Positions 1 to 8,938 of a stretch of 64,000 nucleotides of DNA are shown here, piece after piece. The stretch's first letter is position 1; each line of letters starts with the position of its first letter. The position numbers and the translations under genes are program-made. The DNA is taken from IMG/VR virus record IMGVR_UViG_3300046665_000589, positions 1-64,000 of that record; one strand, written 5' to 3'. Source of the DNA: a virus. The notes beneath the pieces were generated by a model. It did not search any database. It saw only the letters and a program-made list of their open reading frames with translations, and was not told where the DNA came from.

Positions 1-1908
1 GTGTACGAGGAGGTCGAACTCAACGCCGCCTACCAGCACGCCAAGAACTTCATCGACGGCTGCGACATCTCGCTGGAGAAGATGAACGAGCTGTCGGCCG
101 AGGACGACGTCACCTACGACCAGGCCTGGGGCGTGCTGCGCGGGTACCTGATCGACCAGGGTTGGGAAGGCACCCAGCCACCTTGCTACACGATCGACAT
201 CACGCCGGCGCAGGTCAAGGAGGCGTTCACCATCGTCACCGGCAAGGCGCTGGGCACCCAGATGCGCACCCTGTCCAAACTGGTGACCTTCATCCGCGAG
301 GTCGAGGACGAGCCGCAGTTCGCCGGCATGCTGGACCTGCTGGTGAAGGTACAGCCGCTGATGGAAGCCCTGCGGGCCGCGATGCCGAAGGAGGATCCGG
401 CGCTGGCGGACAGCGACGAGCCTTTTGCGCCTTGGGAGATGACGCCCGAGCAGAAGGCGGACGCGCTGCGCGTGCAGGCGGCGGAGCTCGACTTCAACGC
501 CTACGTGCGCCGCTTCTTCAAGGGCGAGCCCCAGTTCAACGACGGCAGCCCGAAGCAGATGCAGCGCCTGCTGTACGAGGTCATGGGCCTGCCGATCGTG
601 GTGCGCAACAAGCCCACCGAGGTGATGAGGAAGGCCGGCATCCGCGAGGGCACGCCGAAGACCGACGCGCTGGCGATCGCCTACGCCCTGCAGCAGATGG
701 AAGCGCGCATCAAGGAGGCGCAGGAGTTCATCGACAGCGGCATTGATGGTCTTGGCGCCTGGGTCGCCCAGCGCGACGAAGCGCAGCGGATCAAGGACGT
801 GCTGGAAGCCTTGCGGCTGATGTCGATGGTCGGCACCCGCCGCACGCTCTACTACGCCAAGTACCCGTACTTCCCGCACTGGAAGGACGGCAGGGTGCGC
901 TCGCAGCACAACCAGGCGGCGACCAACACCCGGCGCGCCTCCGAAAGCAAGCCCAACAAGCAGCAGCTGCCCAAGCACCCGAAGATCGAGGGCTACCAGT
1001 CCCGCTTCCGTGAGGTGGTCGTGCCGCACCGGCCGGACGCGGTGATCGTCTCAATCGACTTCAAGGCGCAGGAGCTGCGCATCATGGCCGAGCAGTCGCA
1101 GGACCCGGTGATGCTGTCGATGTACATCGGCGACAACAAGCGCGACCAGCACACGCTGACCGCGTCGGCAATCGCCATGCGCGAGGACCCACAAGGTGGC
1201 TGGAGCTACGAGACGTTCGAGGCGGCGCTCAAGAGCCACGACCACGAGACCACCACCTTCAAGTGGGTCAAGAAGATCCGCGGCCTGGGTAAGAAGCTCA
1301 ACTTCACCGCCGAATACGGCGCGATGGCCGAGAGGGTCGCCATCACGCTGATGATCAGCGTCGAGGACGCCCAAGCCTATCTGGACGCGCGCGAAGAGCT
1401 GTTCGTCGTCTCCGGCCAGTGGAAGGAAGACGTCAAGCGCGAGGCCAAGGAGACCGGCATCGTGCGCACCATGATGGGCGCGGTGCGCCACCTTGGGCCG
1501 GCCTTCATGAGCGACGACAAGTGGGAAGCATCCAAGGCCGAGCGCCAGGCGGTGAACTTCAAGATTCAGGGCTCGGCCGCCGAGCAGACCAAGCTGGCCG
1601 AGGGCCGGATGTGGGCGCGCGGCCTGTTCTTCCGCTACGACGCCGTGTGTATCGGGCCGATCCACGACGAGATCGTGGCCTCGGTGCGGATCGCCGACCT
1701 GTTCGACTTCCTGCCCGAGATGCACGCCTGCATGGTGGCCAACTACGCCAATATGCAGGTGCCGATCGAGGGCGACATCAGCTTCGGCCTGGACTTCTTC
1801 AACCAAGTCGAGATCGGGCCGGTGCCGTCACGCGAGGCGATCCAGAAGGGCCTGGACGAGATGTGGAAAAACAAAGCGAAAAACGACGCAGAAAGGATGG
1901 CAGCATGA
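1..1908 (+). CDS. Family A (Pol I-type) DNA polymerase, probably 5'-truncated by window edge
   Basis: Phage replicative DNA polymerase. The palm motifs are visible: motif A around residues 350-360 (SIDFKAQELR, catalytic Asp353), the fingers region at 430-440 (GKKLNFTAEYG), a conserved RQAVNFKIQGSAAEQ block at 515-529, and motif C HDE at 555-557. The block FNDGSPKQMQRLLYEVMGLP near 180-199 is the usual start of the Pol I polymerase domain. Only about 180 residues precede it, and the frame is open to base 1 (GTG), so the proofreading domain and true start probably lie upstream. The stop overlaps the next gene (ATGA). It heads a rightward replication operon with ligase, thymidylate synthase and nucleases. 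Confidence 0.95.
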   Translation: MYEEVELNAAYQHAKNFIDGCDISLEKMNELSAEDDVTYDQAWGVLRGYLIDQGWEGTQPPCYTIDITPAQVKEAFTIVTGKALGTQMRTLSKLVTFIREVEDEPQFAGMLDLLVKVQPLMEALRAAMPKEDPALADSDEPFAPWEMTPEQKADALRVQAAELDFNAYVRRFFKGEPQFNDGSPKQMQRLLYEVMGLPIVVRNKPTEVMRKAGIREGTPKTDALAIAYALQQMEARIKEAQEFIDSGIDGLGAWVAQRDEAQRIKDVLEALRLMSMVGTRRTLYYAKYPYFPHWKDGRVRSQHNQAATNTRRASESKPNKQQLPKHPKIEGYQSRFREVVVPHRPDAVIVSIDFKAQELRIMAEQSQDPVMLSMYIGDNKRDQHTLTASAIAMREDPQGGWSYETFEAALKSHDHETTTFKWVKKIRGLGKKLNFTAEYGAMAERVAITLMISVEDAQAYLDAREELFVVSGQWKEDVKREAKETGIVRTMMGAVRHLGPAFMSDDKWEASKAERQAVNFKIQGSAAEQTKLAEGRMWARGLFFRYDAVCIGPIHDEIVASVRIADLFDFLPEMHACMVANYANMQVPIEGDISFGLDFFNQVEIGPVPSREAIQKGLDEMWKNKAKNDAERMAA

Positions 1909-2213
1909 AAGCAACACTGATCCGCGAAGCCGTATTCACCCTCGAGGTGGACGGCGTCAAATTCCCCGGCATGCGCGTCGAGTCGCGCTGGGAGGGCCTG
2001 ACCAAGCTGGTCAACGAGAAGAAGGAATCGCTGATCGTCTCGGGCGAGGAGAGCGAATGCGAATGTATCTTCGACACCTGGTTCGGCGGCATCTTCCGCG
2101 ATGCCCAGCAGACCCGGGAAGCCGGCGTGATCATCGTCATGGGCTCGCCCAGCCTGCTGCACCAGATCGCTACCGCGCAGCGCAGCACCACCGATTCACC
2201 CACCACCAACTAG
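1905..2213 (+). CDS. Hypothetical protein, 102 aa
   Basis: Unrecognised. It starts within the polymerase stop (ATGA), so translation is probably coupled. The sequence is mixed alpha/beta with a beta-rich N-terminus (VFTLEVDGVKFPGM), an acidic cysteine-containing middle (ESECECIFDTW) and a Ser/Thr-rich tail. No membrane segment is visible. Its place between polymerase and ligase suggests a small accessory factor of DNA replication, but this is positional inference only. Confidence 0.75.
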   Translation: MKATLIREAVFTLEVDGVKFPGMRVESRWEGLTKLVNEKKESLIVSGEESECECIFDTWFGGIFRDAQQTREAGVIIVMGSPSLLHQIATAQRSTTDSPTTN

Positions 2214-2228
2214 AAAGGAAAGAGACCC

Positions 2229-2438
2229 ATGCCCAAGCCTAAAATCACCATCACCATCGACGGCCCGACCGGCGCCGGCAAGACCACCTTGGCTCAGTAC
2301 ATTGGCGCCAACCTGCGACACCAGCACGGCGTCAAGGTCGTGCTGCACGACGACGGCAACTACGCGGAGGCCCTCACCCAGACGGACCTCCCCAACCACT
2401 TCGACGCTGACGTCACCATCAACGTGGAGCAAAAATAA
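2229..2438 (+). CDS. Minimal P-loop NTP-binding protein, 69 aa
   Basis: The N-terminus has a beta strand followed by a textbook Walker A motif, GPTGAGKTT (residues 12-20), as in nucleoside and adenylate kinases and SIMIBI-type P-loop proteins. Only about 40 residues follow and there is no obvious Walker B or lid, so it is far shorter than any working kinase family known to me. It has a good ribosome-binding site (AGAAAGGAAAGAGACCC before ATG) and its TAA overlaps the ligase ATG by one base. It may be a decayed kinase, a nucleotide sensor, or a subunit that completes its fold with a partner. Confidence 0.75.
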   Translation: MPKPKITITIDGPTGAGKTTLAQYIGANLRHQHGVKVVLHDDGNYAEALTQTDLPNHFDADVTINVEQK

Positions 2439-3427
2439 TGACCCAACTGCAGCCCACCTCCGCCATCAAGGCCGAGTTCAACCCCGACACCGCGCGCTAC
2501 CCGCTGATGGGCTTTCGCAAGGTCGACGGCGTGCGCGCCAGCCACCTGATCGGCTTCTTCCACGGCCGCTCGATGGACCCGTTCAAGAACACCGCGCTGA
2601 ACGCGAAGTTCAACGGCGCCGGCTATGCCGGCTTCGACGGCGAGCTGACCATCGACGGCCTGCTCACCGACGAGACGCTCGACGGCGAGACCCTGTGCAG
2701 CCTGACCACCGGCCTGACCAACCGCGAGAAGATCAAGAAGGGCGAGACCGAGCTGCCCACGAACGCCGTGTGGAACCTGTTCGACTACCTGGCGCCTGAT
2801 ACGGTCCATCTGGAGTACCAGGAACGTTACACCGCCCTGGCCTCGGTGTTGGACCACCCTTGCGCGCCGCCGCATGTCCGGCTGTTGCCGTTCGTCTGGA
2901 TCAACAACCCGGACGAGGCGCGCGCCTGGATCGTCGACTGCCTTGAGAAGCATTACGAAGGCGCGATCTTCCGCGATCCGACGGCCAAACACAAGTCGGG
3001 CCGCGCCACGGCGACGAAAAACGACTTCTGGCGCTACAAGCCGGTGTCGGACAAGGATGCGATCGTGCTCGACGTCTACGAGGCCGAGCAGAACAACAAC
3101 GTCGCGACCACCAACAGCCGCGGGCGCACCGAGCGCTCCTCGCACCAGGAGAACAAGGTCGGCAAGGGTGTGGCCGGCGGCTTCATCGCGCTTGACGTCG
3201 TGACCGGGAAGACCATCCGCGTGCCGTGCGGCCGCATGAAGCAGACCGAGCGCGCCGAGGTGTGGGCCGACCGGGCGGCGTACCGCGGGCGCCCGTTCAA
3301 GTACGAGAGCCTGGATGTGGGCGTGCTGGACCAGCCGCGCCAGGCGCGCTGGATCTGCTGGCGCTCGAAGGAAGACATGACGCCGGCCGACCTGGCGCTG
3401 GTTGCGAAGCTGCAGGAGGCAGCATGA
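2438..3427 (+). CDS. ATP-dependent DNA ligase (T7-like)
   Basis: Seals nicks in duplex DNA through a lysyl-AMP intermediate. The nucleotidyltransferase motifs are in order: motif I RKVDGVR with adenylated Lys28, motif III GFDGEL near residues 67-72, motif IV YEGAIFRDP near 170, and motif V FWRYKP near 197-202. An OB-fold-like C-terminal half follows. At 329 residues it is close to the roughly 360 residues of T7-type ligases. It overlaps both neighbours by a few bases, indicating coupled translation in the replication operon. Confidence 0.93.
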   Translation: MTQLQPTSAIKAEFNPDTARYPLMGFRKVDGVRASHLIGFFHGRSMDPFKNTALNAKFNGAGYAGFDGELTIDGLLTDETLDGETLCSLTTGLTNREKIKKGETELPTNAVWNLFDYLAPDTVHLEYQERYTALASVLDHPCAPPHVRLLPFVWINNPDEARAWIVDCLEKHYEGAIFRDPTAKHKSGRATATKNDFWRYKPVSDKDAIVLDVYEAEQNNNVATTNSRGRTERSSHQENKVGKGVAGGFIALDVVTGKTIRVPCGRMKQTERAEVWADRAAYRGRPFKYESLDVGVLDQPRQARWICWRSKEDMTPADLALVAKLQEAA

Positions 3428-3663
3428 AGCTCGCCGACGTTAAGTTCCACACGGAATACCTGCACCGCGAATGGGGGCGCGTGCTGGTCCTCGGCTGCCA
3501 CACCTTCGACGGCGCTTGCCTGATCATCGAGCGCATGTCGACCACCGACCCGGACGACGATGACCTCGTACTCGACGCCTGCGAGGCCAGTGACCTGTCG
3601 CCGGCCGAAGGCAGCCTATGGCCGTATCTGAGCTTTACCTCGCCACCGAAGGAGGTCGCATGA
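3424..3663 (+). CDS. Hypothetical protein, 79 aa
   Basis: Unrecognised. It overlaps the ligase stop by ATGA. It has a beta-strand-rich start (GRVLVLGCHTFDGACLIIERM) and a very acidic centre (DPDDDDLVLDACEASD), with no membrane segment. It is translationally coupled to both neighbours inside the replication operon. Confidence 0.7.
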   Translation: MKLADVKFHTEYLHREWGRVLVLGCHTFDGACLIIERMSTTDPDDDDLVLDACEASDLSPAEGSLWPYLSFTSPPKEVA

Positions 3664-3860
3664 TCGAAGTCTTCTCGCGCCCGGACCTTGCACAGATCGA
3701 CGACGCCGACCTGCAGGGCCTGTTGAAGCGGCACATCGAAAGCACCACCGGCCGCAAGGTCGTGGGTGACGTCGGGATCGAGGTGGAGCATGTCGAGCGT
3801 CTCGGGCGCCGGCGCACCACCGAGTACACCGCCGTCTGCGAGCTGGCCGACGCGCAGTAA
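3660..3860 (+). CDS. Hypothetical protein, 66 aa
   Basis: Unrecognised small protein. The chosen start (MIEVFSRPDL) overlaps the preceding stop by ATGA. An in-frame upstream ATG at 3618 would add 14 residues but lies deep inside the previous gene. It is predicted alpha/beta and is followed by a 57-base gap before thymidylate synthase. Confidence 0.65.
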   Translation: MIEVFSRPDLAQIDDADLQGLLKRHIESTTGRKVVGDVGIEVEHVERLGRRRTTEYTAVCELADAQ

Positions 3861-3917
3861 CACCGGGAAGCCGCGCCCCGAACTTGCGCGGCACAACAAC
3901 TACAAATCCAAGAGCCC

Positions 3918-4802
3918 ATGAAACAATACCTGAACCTTTTGCAGGACATCCTGGACAACGGCGTCCGCCAAGGCAACCGCACTGGCATCGACACCTTGAG
4001 TCTGCCCGGCGCCATGCTCAAGTTCGACCTGCGCGACGGCTTCCCGGCCGTCACCACCAAGAAGCTGGCCTTCAAGCAGGTCGTCGGCGAGCTGATTGGC
4101 TTCCTGCGCGGCGTGACCAGCGCGGCCGACTTCCGCGCGCTCGGCTGCACCGTGTGGGACCAGAACGCCAACGAGAATGCGGCGTGGCTGACGAATCTGG
4201 CGCGCCGCGGCGAGGATGATCTGGGGCGGGTCTACGGCGCGCAGTGGCGTCGTTGGACTGCTCACGCCAGATGCGGTGACGATTTCGTTATCGAGAATTA
4301 TATTGACCAGATTGCCGTCGCTCTCGACACGCTGCGCTACAACCCGTACAGCCGCCGCATCATCGTCAACGCCTGGAACGCCGCCGAACTTGACCAGGCC
4401 GCGCTGCCTCCCTGCCACGTGCTGTTCCAGCTGCTGCCGCACGTCGAATCGAAGGTGCTGCACATGACGATGTACCAGCGTAGCTGCGACATGTTCCTCG
4501 GCGTGCCGTTCAACATCGCCAGCTACGCGCTGCTGATCGAACTGTTCGCCGCCTGGTCCGGCTATACCGCCGGCACCCTGACCATGTTCCTGGCCGACGC
4601 TCACATCTACGTCAACCACATCGAGCAGGTCAAGGAGCAGCTGACGCGCGAGCCGCTGCCGCTGCCGCGTCTGCTCCTGGATATTCCGGAGCGCGCGGTT
4701 GACATGGAGCTCGAATCGCTGCTGCGCCACCTGGAGCCGCGCCGCATCGCGCTGCTCGACTACCAATCTCACCCGGCGATCAAAGCGCCGATGGCCGTAT
4801 GA
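3918..4802 (+). CDS. thyA: Thymidylate synthase (ThyA type)
   Basis: Converts dUMP and methylenetetrahydrofolate to dTMP and dihydrofolate, raising the thymidine pool for phage DNA synthesis. The active-site cysteine is Cys166 in LPPCHVLFQ, followed by the dUMP-binding block QRSCDMFLGVPFNIASYALL. The N-terminal RTGIDTLSLPG loop and the C-terminal APMAV end are both present, the latter matching the conserved C-terminus that closes over the active site. At 294 residues it is somewhat longer than the 264-residue E. coli enzyme, mostly from a middle insertion. Its stop overlaps the next start (ATGA). Confidence 0.96.
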   Translation: MKQYLNLLQDILDNGVRQGNRTGIDTLSLPGAMLKFDLRDGFPAVTTKKLAFKQVVGELIGFLRGVTSAADFRALGCTVWDQNANENAAWLTNLARRGEDDLGRVYGAQWRRWTAHARCGDDFVIENYIDQIAVALDTLRYNPYSRRIIVNAWNAAELDQAALPPCHVLFQLLPHVESKVLHMTMYQRSCDMFLGVPFNIASYALLIELFAAWSGYTAGTLTMFLADAHIYVNHIEQVKEQLTREPLPLPRLLLDIPERAVDMELESLLRHLEPRRIALLDYQSHPAIKAPMAV

Positions 4803-4960
4803 GCGCCGCCGCCCAGATCGAGCAGGCGGTAGCCGAGCTCACCCAGGCCCAGAAGGAACTGAAGATTGTCATCGAGACCGTGCAAACCACGCTGCTGGCG
4901 CGTGCCCTCGAGTCGATCGAGGACCGCATCCACGACGCTCTCGTGAAATTGGGAGGCTGA
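4799..4960 (+). CDS. Small predicted coiled-coil protein, 53 aa
   Basis: It starts in the thyA stop (ATGA) and ends two bases before the nuclease gene. The whole protein looks like one amphipathic helix with heptad-like spacing (QIEQAVAELTQAQKELKIVI). No family is recognised. A dimerising accessory to one of its neighbours is a guess. Tight packing and overlap are the main evidence that it is real. Confidence 0.6.
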   Translation: MSAAAQIEQAVAELTQAQKELKIVIETVQTTLLARALESIEDRIHDALVKLGG

Positions 4961-4961
4961 C

Positions 4962-5414
4962 ATGGCAAGCATCGGACAACGCGGCAAGTGGGCCGAGGAC
5001 CAGGTGCGCAGCTGGATGAAGAAGCGCAGCGACGCCGACGCCCGCTTCGCATTCAACCGCTACCCGGACGCGCGCGCCGGCTCCCTGCAGTCGGCGCCGT
5101 CCGACTTCGAGGCGTCGTGCCGCGGCACCCACTTCAAGGTCGAGGTCAAGGAGGTGAAGATCACCACCGTCGCGACGCGCCGGCTGCCGCAGGCGAATTT
5201 CTCGGTCGACAAGGTCGCGCGCATGAACAAGTGGCGGTTTGCGGGCGACCAGTGCTGGGTGGTGGTCTGCCACCGGGGCGAGGGGCGGGTGCAGGAGTGG
5301 CGGCTGGTGCCTCTGGACGTCTTCCTGGATACGGCGCCGTCCTGGGACGTGGGCATGTTCAAGGCCTACCCCAAGGTCGGCGACGTGATGGAACAACTCT
5401 TTGGAGAAAAGTAA
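4962..5414 (+). CDS. Putative PD-(D/E)XK-fold nuclease (resolvase/VRR-like)
   Basis: A small DNA nuclease candidate. The N-terminus has a GKWAEDQVRSW helix like those before the catalytic core of RecU/VRR-type phage nucleases. Next comes SAPSDFE (candidate catalytic Asp, residues 44-50), then a strand EVKEVK (residues 61-66) matching the ExK part of the motif. The length (150 residues) suits Holliday-junction resolvase-like or repair nucleases. It sits between thymidylate synthase and the SbcD-like gene, in keeping with recombination-dependent replication. The assignment rests on motif spacing only. Confidence 0.65.
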   Translation: MASIGQRGKWAEDQVRSWMKKRSDADARFAFNRYPDARAGSLQSAPSDFEASCRGTHFKVEVKEVKITTVATRRLPQANFSVDKVARMNKWRFAGDQCWVVVCHRGEGRVQEWRLVPLDVFLDTAPSWDVGMFKAYPKVGDVMEQLFGEK

Positions 5415-5415
5415 C

Positions 5416-6483
5416 ATGAGACTAACCGTACTGAACGACTGGCACATCGGCGCCGTCCGCTCGGCCGGCACCACCCTGGCCACGGCCTACCAACTGCGCC
5501 TCGACCTGCTGCAGCAGTTCGAGGACACGCTGGCCGACATCGACACCGACCTGATGATCCTGGGCGACCTGTTCGACGGCCCGGACATCAGCAAGGCCGA
5601 CCTGCTGCGCACTTACCAGATCCTGCGTGACTGGTTGGTGCGTACGGGCAAGCGGCTGTACCTCGTGAATGGTAACCACGACCTGTCGAAGAACTCGACC
5701 AATTTTTCCAGCTTTCAGTTCCTGGCCGAACTGCTGGTGAGCGAGTGGCGCGGCGGCGAGCAGGGTGACTGGGTCATCCACATCACCGAAGGCACGATGA
5801 CGCCGCACGGCTATGTGATCCCGCACGTAGCCAACCAGGACCTGTTCAACGTCGAGCTGTCCAAGGTACCCGAGTGCGACCACCTGTTCGTGCACTGCAA
5901 CTACGACAACGGCTTCGCCGCGGAGAAGGACCACTCGCTGAACCTCTCGCGGGAGCAGGCGGAAAGCCTGCCAGTGCGCCACATCGTGTTCGCTCACGAG
6001 CACCAAGCGCGGGAAGAGTTGGACGGCAAAGTGCTCGTCATCGGTAACCAGACGCCCTCGTCGGTCAGCGACTGCCTGAACAACGACGTCAAGTCGCTGC
6101 TGGTCGTCCACCCGCCGACCCGGGAAGGAAACAAGACCCGATGGATTCAGGTGCGGCGCATTACCTGGCAGGCCGACGGCGACTTCTCCGAGCAGGACTG
6201 GCGCGAGCTGGTCGACACCGGCCGCTTCATCCGCGTGGTCGGCACCGCCACCGCGGCCGAAGCGAACCAGGTGGTCAACACGATCGCGCGCTTTCGCAGC
6301 ACGGCCAAGGCGCTCGTGATCACCAACGCCGTCAGGATCGAGGGCGTCAGCGACGGCGAGGAGTTCAGCCTCACCCACGAGCAGGTCACCAGCTTCAACG
6401 TGCGCGAAGCCTTGCGCGAGTACCTGACCGACGAAGAAAACCAGAAGATCGACAAACTGAAGGAAGAACAATATGCTGCTTGA
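5416..6483 (+). CDS. SbcD/Mre11-like recombination nuclease subunit (T4 gp47-like)
   Basis: Metallophosphoesterase nuclease that pairs with the following SbcC-like ATPase to process DNA ends. The five metal-binding motifs are visible in order: NDWHIG (residues 7-12), LGDLFDG, NGNHDLS, LFVHCNY and AHEHQARE. The start at 5416 is preceded by GGAG at a good distance; an alternative in-frame start at 5401 would add five residues. The 3' end overlaps the ATPase start by 11 bases, as expected for a stoichiometric complex. Confidence 0.93.
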   Translation: MRLTVLNDWHIGAVRSAGTTLATAYQLRLDLLQQFEDTLADIDTDLMILGDLFDGPDISKADLLRTYQILRDWLVRTGKRLYLVNGNHDLSKNSTNFSSFQFLAELLVSEWRGGEQGDWVIHITEGTMTPHGYVIPHVANQDLFNVELSKVPECDHLFVHCNYDNGFAAEKDHSLNLSREQAESLPVRHIVFAHEHQAREELDGKVLVIGNQTPSSVSDCLNNDVKSLLVVHPPTREGNKTRWIQVRRITWQADGDFSEQDWRELVDTGRFIRVVGTATAAEANQVVNTIARFRSTAKALVITNAVRIEGVSDGEEFSLTHEQVTSFNVREALREYLTDEENQKIDKLKEEQYAA

Positions 6484-8674
6484 CCTACACGTCGAGAACT
6501 TCCGCAAGCACGTGGACACCACTGTCCACTTCACGCCTGGCATCAACGCGATCCGTGCCGCCAACGAGGCCGGAAAAAGTACACTGCTTGAAGCGCTGGC
6601 CTACGCCTACTTCGGTACGACCGGCATCAAGAAGGGCGAAACCATCGACGACGTCGTCACCTACGGCGTGCCGACCGCCAAGCTGCGTGTCGAGCACGGC
6701 TTCGCGCTGGGCGGTGCGAAGTACCGCGTCACCCGCTCGCCCAAGGGTGCCGAGCTGTATGCCAACGGCAACGACAAGCCGCTCGTCACCGGGCAGAAGG
6801 AAGTCACCAAGTACATCGAGCGCCTGTTCGGCACGTCGCAGGACATGGCAGCCAAGCTGATGCTGGCACGCCAGAAGGACCTGGGCGGCGCGCTGGCCGG
6901 CGGCCCGACCGAGGCCGGCAAGATGATCGAGAGCCTGGCCGACCTCGACCTGATCGACGAGCTGATCGGGCTGGTGAGCGAGAAGCTGCCGTCCGGCGAT
7001 ACCGGCGCCGTCAAGGGTACGGTCGAGTTCCTCAAGGGCGAGGCCACGCCGTGCGAGATGCCGGACCTTGGGCCGCTGGAAGAGGCAGTTGTCGACGCCG
7101 AGGGCTCCAGCAACACTGCGATTCAGGGCTATACCGAGGCCAAGTCGATCCTGAACGACCTGCCGGTCGCCGCCGCCCGCGGCACCTTGCAGGACGAGCA
7201 CACCCTGAAGACCGCGATCGCCAGCCGCAGCAGCCAGATCGCGACCCTGCAGGATGCGCTGGAGGCGAAGCTGCCGGTGGTGCCGGACGAGGCGGAAATC
7301 GCGGCCTGCCGCCAGAAGGTCGAGCAGCAAAAGCAGCTGGCCGTCGCCACGCGCCTGCACGCCGAGCTCAAGGCGGCCAACATCGTCGAGCTGTGGGACG
7401 AGTCCTTGGCCTCGCTGCATGACGAGGTCGCCAAGACCGAAGGGGAGCTCAATGCGGCGACCGACCGCGTCACGGCAACCCAGACCAGCATCACCAACCT
7501 GGAGGACAAGCTGCGCAAGGCCTCCTCCGCCTGCGCGGTGCGCCGGGCCCAGCTCGAAGGCAAGCTGGTCAAGGAGGAGAGTTGCGCATTTTGCGGCAAG
7601 GATCTGAAGGACATTCCCGAGGTCGCGCTGGTCAACAACCCGCTCAACGCCGAGCTGGTCGCGCTGAAGGCCGATTTCGACGGGGTGCAGGCCGAGGTGG
7701 CCGACGCGCTCGACGTGCTGCGCACCAGCCTGGTATGCCTCAACCGGCAGCGCGCCACCCACGAGGCGTACCTGAAAGAACTGCGCGCGGTGCTGGTCGC
7801 GCACGACCGCGCCGAGCTGCTGTTCGCCAAGGCGGCTGCCTACATCACGCTTGATCGCAAGGGTGTGCCGGCCACGTGGTCCTGGACCGGGCCGGTCGAG
7901 GGCGACAGCGTCGACCACGGCGCCAAGCTGCGCGAACTGGAAGCCGACCGCGACAAGGCGCTGGCGGCCAAGGCGCGCCGCGACCAGCAGCAGGTGCAGC
8001 TGGTCGACCTGCAGAACCTGCAGGCGGCCGACACCGCCAAGCTGTCCGGGCTCGATACCGCAGCGGCGCGCGCCACCTTGCAGCGCGAGGAGGAGCAGAA
8101 GACGCGGGTCCAGCGGCTGCTGGACGCGGCGCAGCAGGCCGAGCGCGCGCTGGCCATCGCCAAGCAGGCGTTCGAGCTGGCGCGCGAGAAGCGCAACCAG
8201 CTGGTCGAGCGTGCCGAGAAGGCGAAGGCGCAGCTGGCCGCCGCCGAGGCGCAGCTGGCCGAAATCGAAGCCAACAACCTGCTGGTCAAGAAACTGCGCG
8301 CGGCGCGCCCGGCCATCACCGACAAGTTGTGGGGCATGGTGCTGGCCAACGTGTCGGCCAACTTGACCAAGGTGCGCGGCGAGGTGTCGACCATCACCCG
8401 GGTCGACGGCCGCTTCAAGATCAACGGCTACCCGGTCACCGGCCTGTCCGGTTCGGCCGAGGACGCGCTAGGCCTGGCCAACCGCATGGCGTTGACCCGC
8501 ACCTTCCTGCCCAACATCGACTTCCTGATGCTGGACGAGCCGGCCGCGGCGTGCAATGATGAGCGCGAAATCGCGATGCTCGGCCTCCTGGCCACCTGCG
8601 GCTTCGACCAGGTCATCCTGGTCACGCACTCGGACTTGTCCGACGCGTTTGCCGCCAACATCATCACTTTCTAA
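6473..8674 (+). CDS. SbcC/Rad50-like SMC ATPase (T4 gp46-like)
   Basis: ATPase partner of the SbcD-like nuclease. The N-terminal Walker A is NEAGKST (residues 31-37). Two long coiled-coil arms flank a zinc hook CAFC (Cys371 and Cys374). The C-terminal lobe has the ABC signature LSGSAEDALGLANR and Walker B FLMLDEPAAAC, then an H-loop-like VTHSD. At 733 residues it is shorter than E. coli SbcC (about 1,050) but of the order of phage gp46-type proteins. It probably acts in end resection and recombination-dependent replication. Confidence 0.94.
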   Translation: MLLDLHVENFRKHVDTTVHFTPGINAIRAANEAGKSTLLEALAYAYFGTTGIKKGETIDDVVTYGVPTAKLRVEHGFALGGAKYRVTRSPKGAELYANGNDKPLVTGQKEVTKYIERLFGTSQDMAAKLMLARQKDLGGALAGGPTEAGKMIESLADLDLIDELIGLVSEKLPSGDTGAVKGTVEFLKGEATPCEMPDLGPLEEAVVDAEGSSNTAIQGYTEAKSILNDLPVAAARGTLQDEHTLKTAIASRSSQIATLQDALEAKLPVVPDEAEIAACRQKVEQQKQLAVATRLHAELKAANIVELWDESLASLHDEVAKTEGELNAATDRVTATQTSITNLEDKLRKASSACAVRRAQLEGKLVKEESCAFCGKDLKDIPEVALVNNPLNAELVALKADFDGVQAEVADALDVLRTSLVCLNRQRATHEAYLKELRAVLVAHDRAELLFAKAAAYITLDRKGVPATWSWTGPVEGDSVDHGAKLRELEADRDKALAAKARRDQQQVQLVDLQNLQAADTAKLSGLDTAAARATLQREEEQKTRVQRLLDAAQQAERALAIAKQAFELAREKRNQLVERAEKAKAQLAAAEAQLAEIEANNLLVKKLRAARPAITDKLWGMVLANVSANLTKVRGEVSTITRVDGRFKINGYPVTGLSGSAEDALGLANRMALTRTFLPNIDFLMLDEPAAACNDEREIAMLGLLATCGFDQVILVTHSDLSDAFAANIITF

Positions 8675-8686
8675 AGGAACCACCAC

Positions 8687-8938
8687 ATGGAAATCATCAA
8701 TCACCCCGCCTGCACGCACAGCCTCGGCGCGCCGGCAGACATGCAGGACGGCAGCTGCGAGGCGCTGCCGGTGGCGTACCAGGAGACGGATCACGGCGTG
8801 TTCGCGCTGTCGTTCTGGAAGCCGACGCCCGAAGAACTGGCCGACCTGAACTCGGGCCGGGCCATCGTGCTGGGTGTGCGCGCCGTCGGGCGCCAGCACC
8901 CGGTCGTGTTCCTGTCGACCACCAAGGATCCAGTATGA
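8687..8938 (+). CDS. Hypothetical protein, 83 aa
   Basis: Unrecognised. It has a clear ribosome-binding site (AAAGGAACCACCAC then ATG), a form of leader that recurs before many genes near the right end of the window. The sequence is mostly beta with an acidic middle and no motif. Its stop overlaps the next start by ATGA. Confidence 0.7.
   Translation: MEIINHPACTHSLGAPADMQDGSCEALPVAYQETDHGVFALSFWKPTPEELADLNSGRAIVLGVRAVGRQHPVVFLSTTKDPV

Noticed and set aside
1051-1806. 251-codon minus-strand frame opposite the polymerase
   Set aside because: GC-rich shadow frame; the plus frame holds conserved polymerase motifs A, B and C.
5422-6564. 380-codon minus-strand frame opposite the SbcD-like gene
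   Set aside because: Antisense shadow: no ribosome-binding site and no domain, while the plus frame has all five phosphoesterase motifs.
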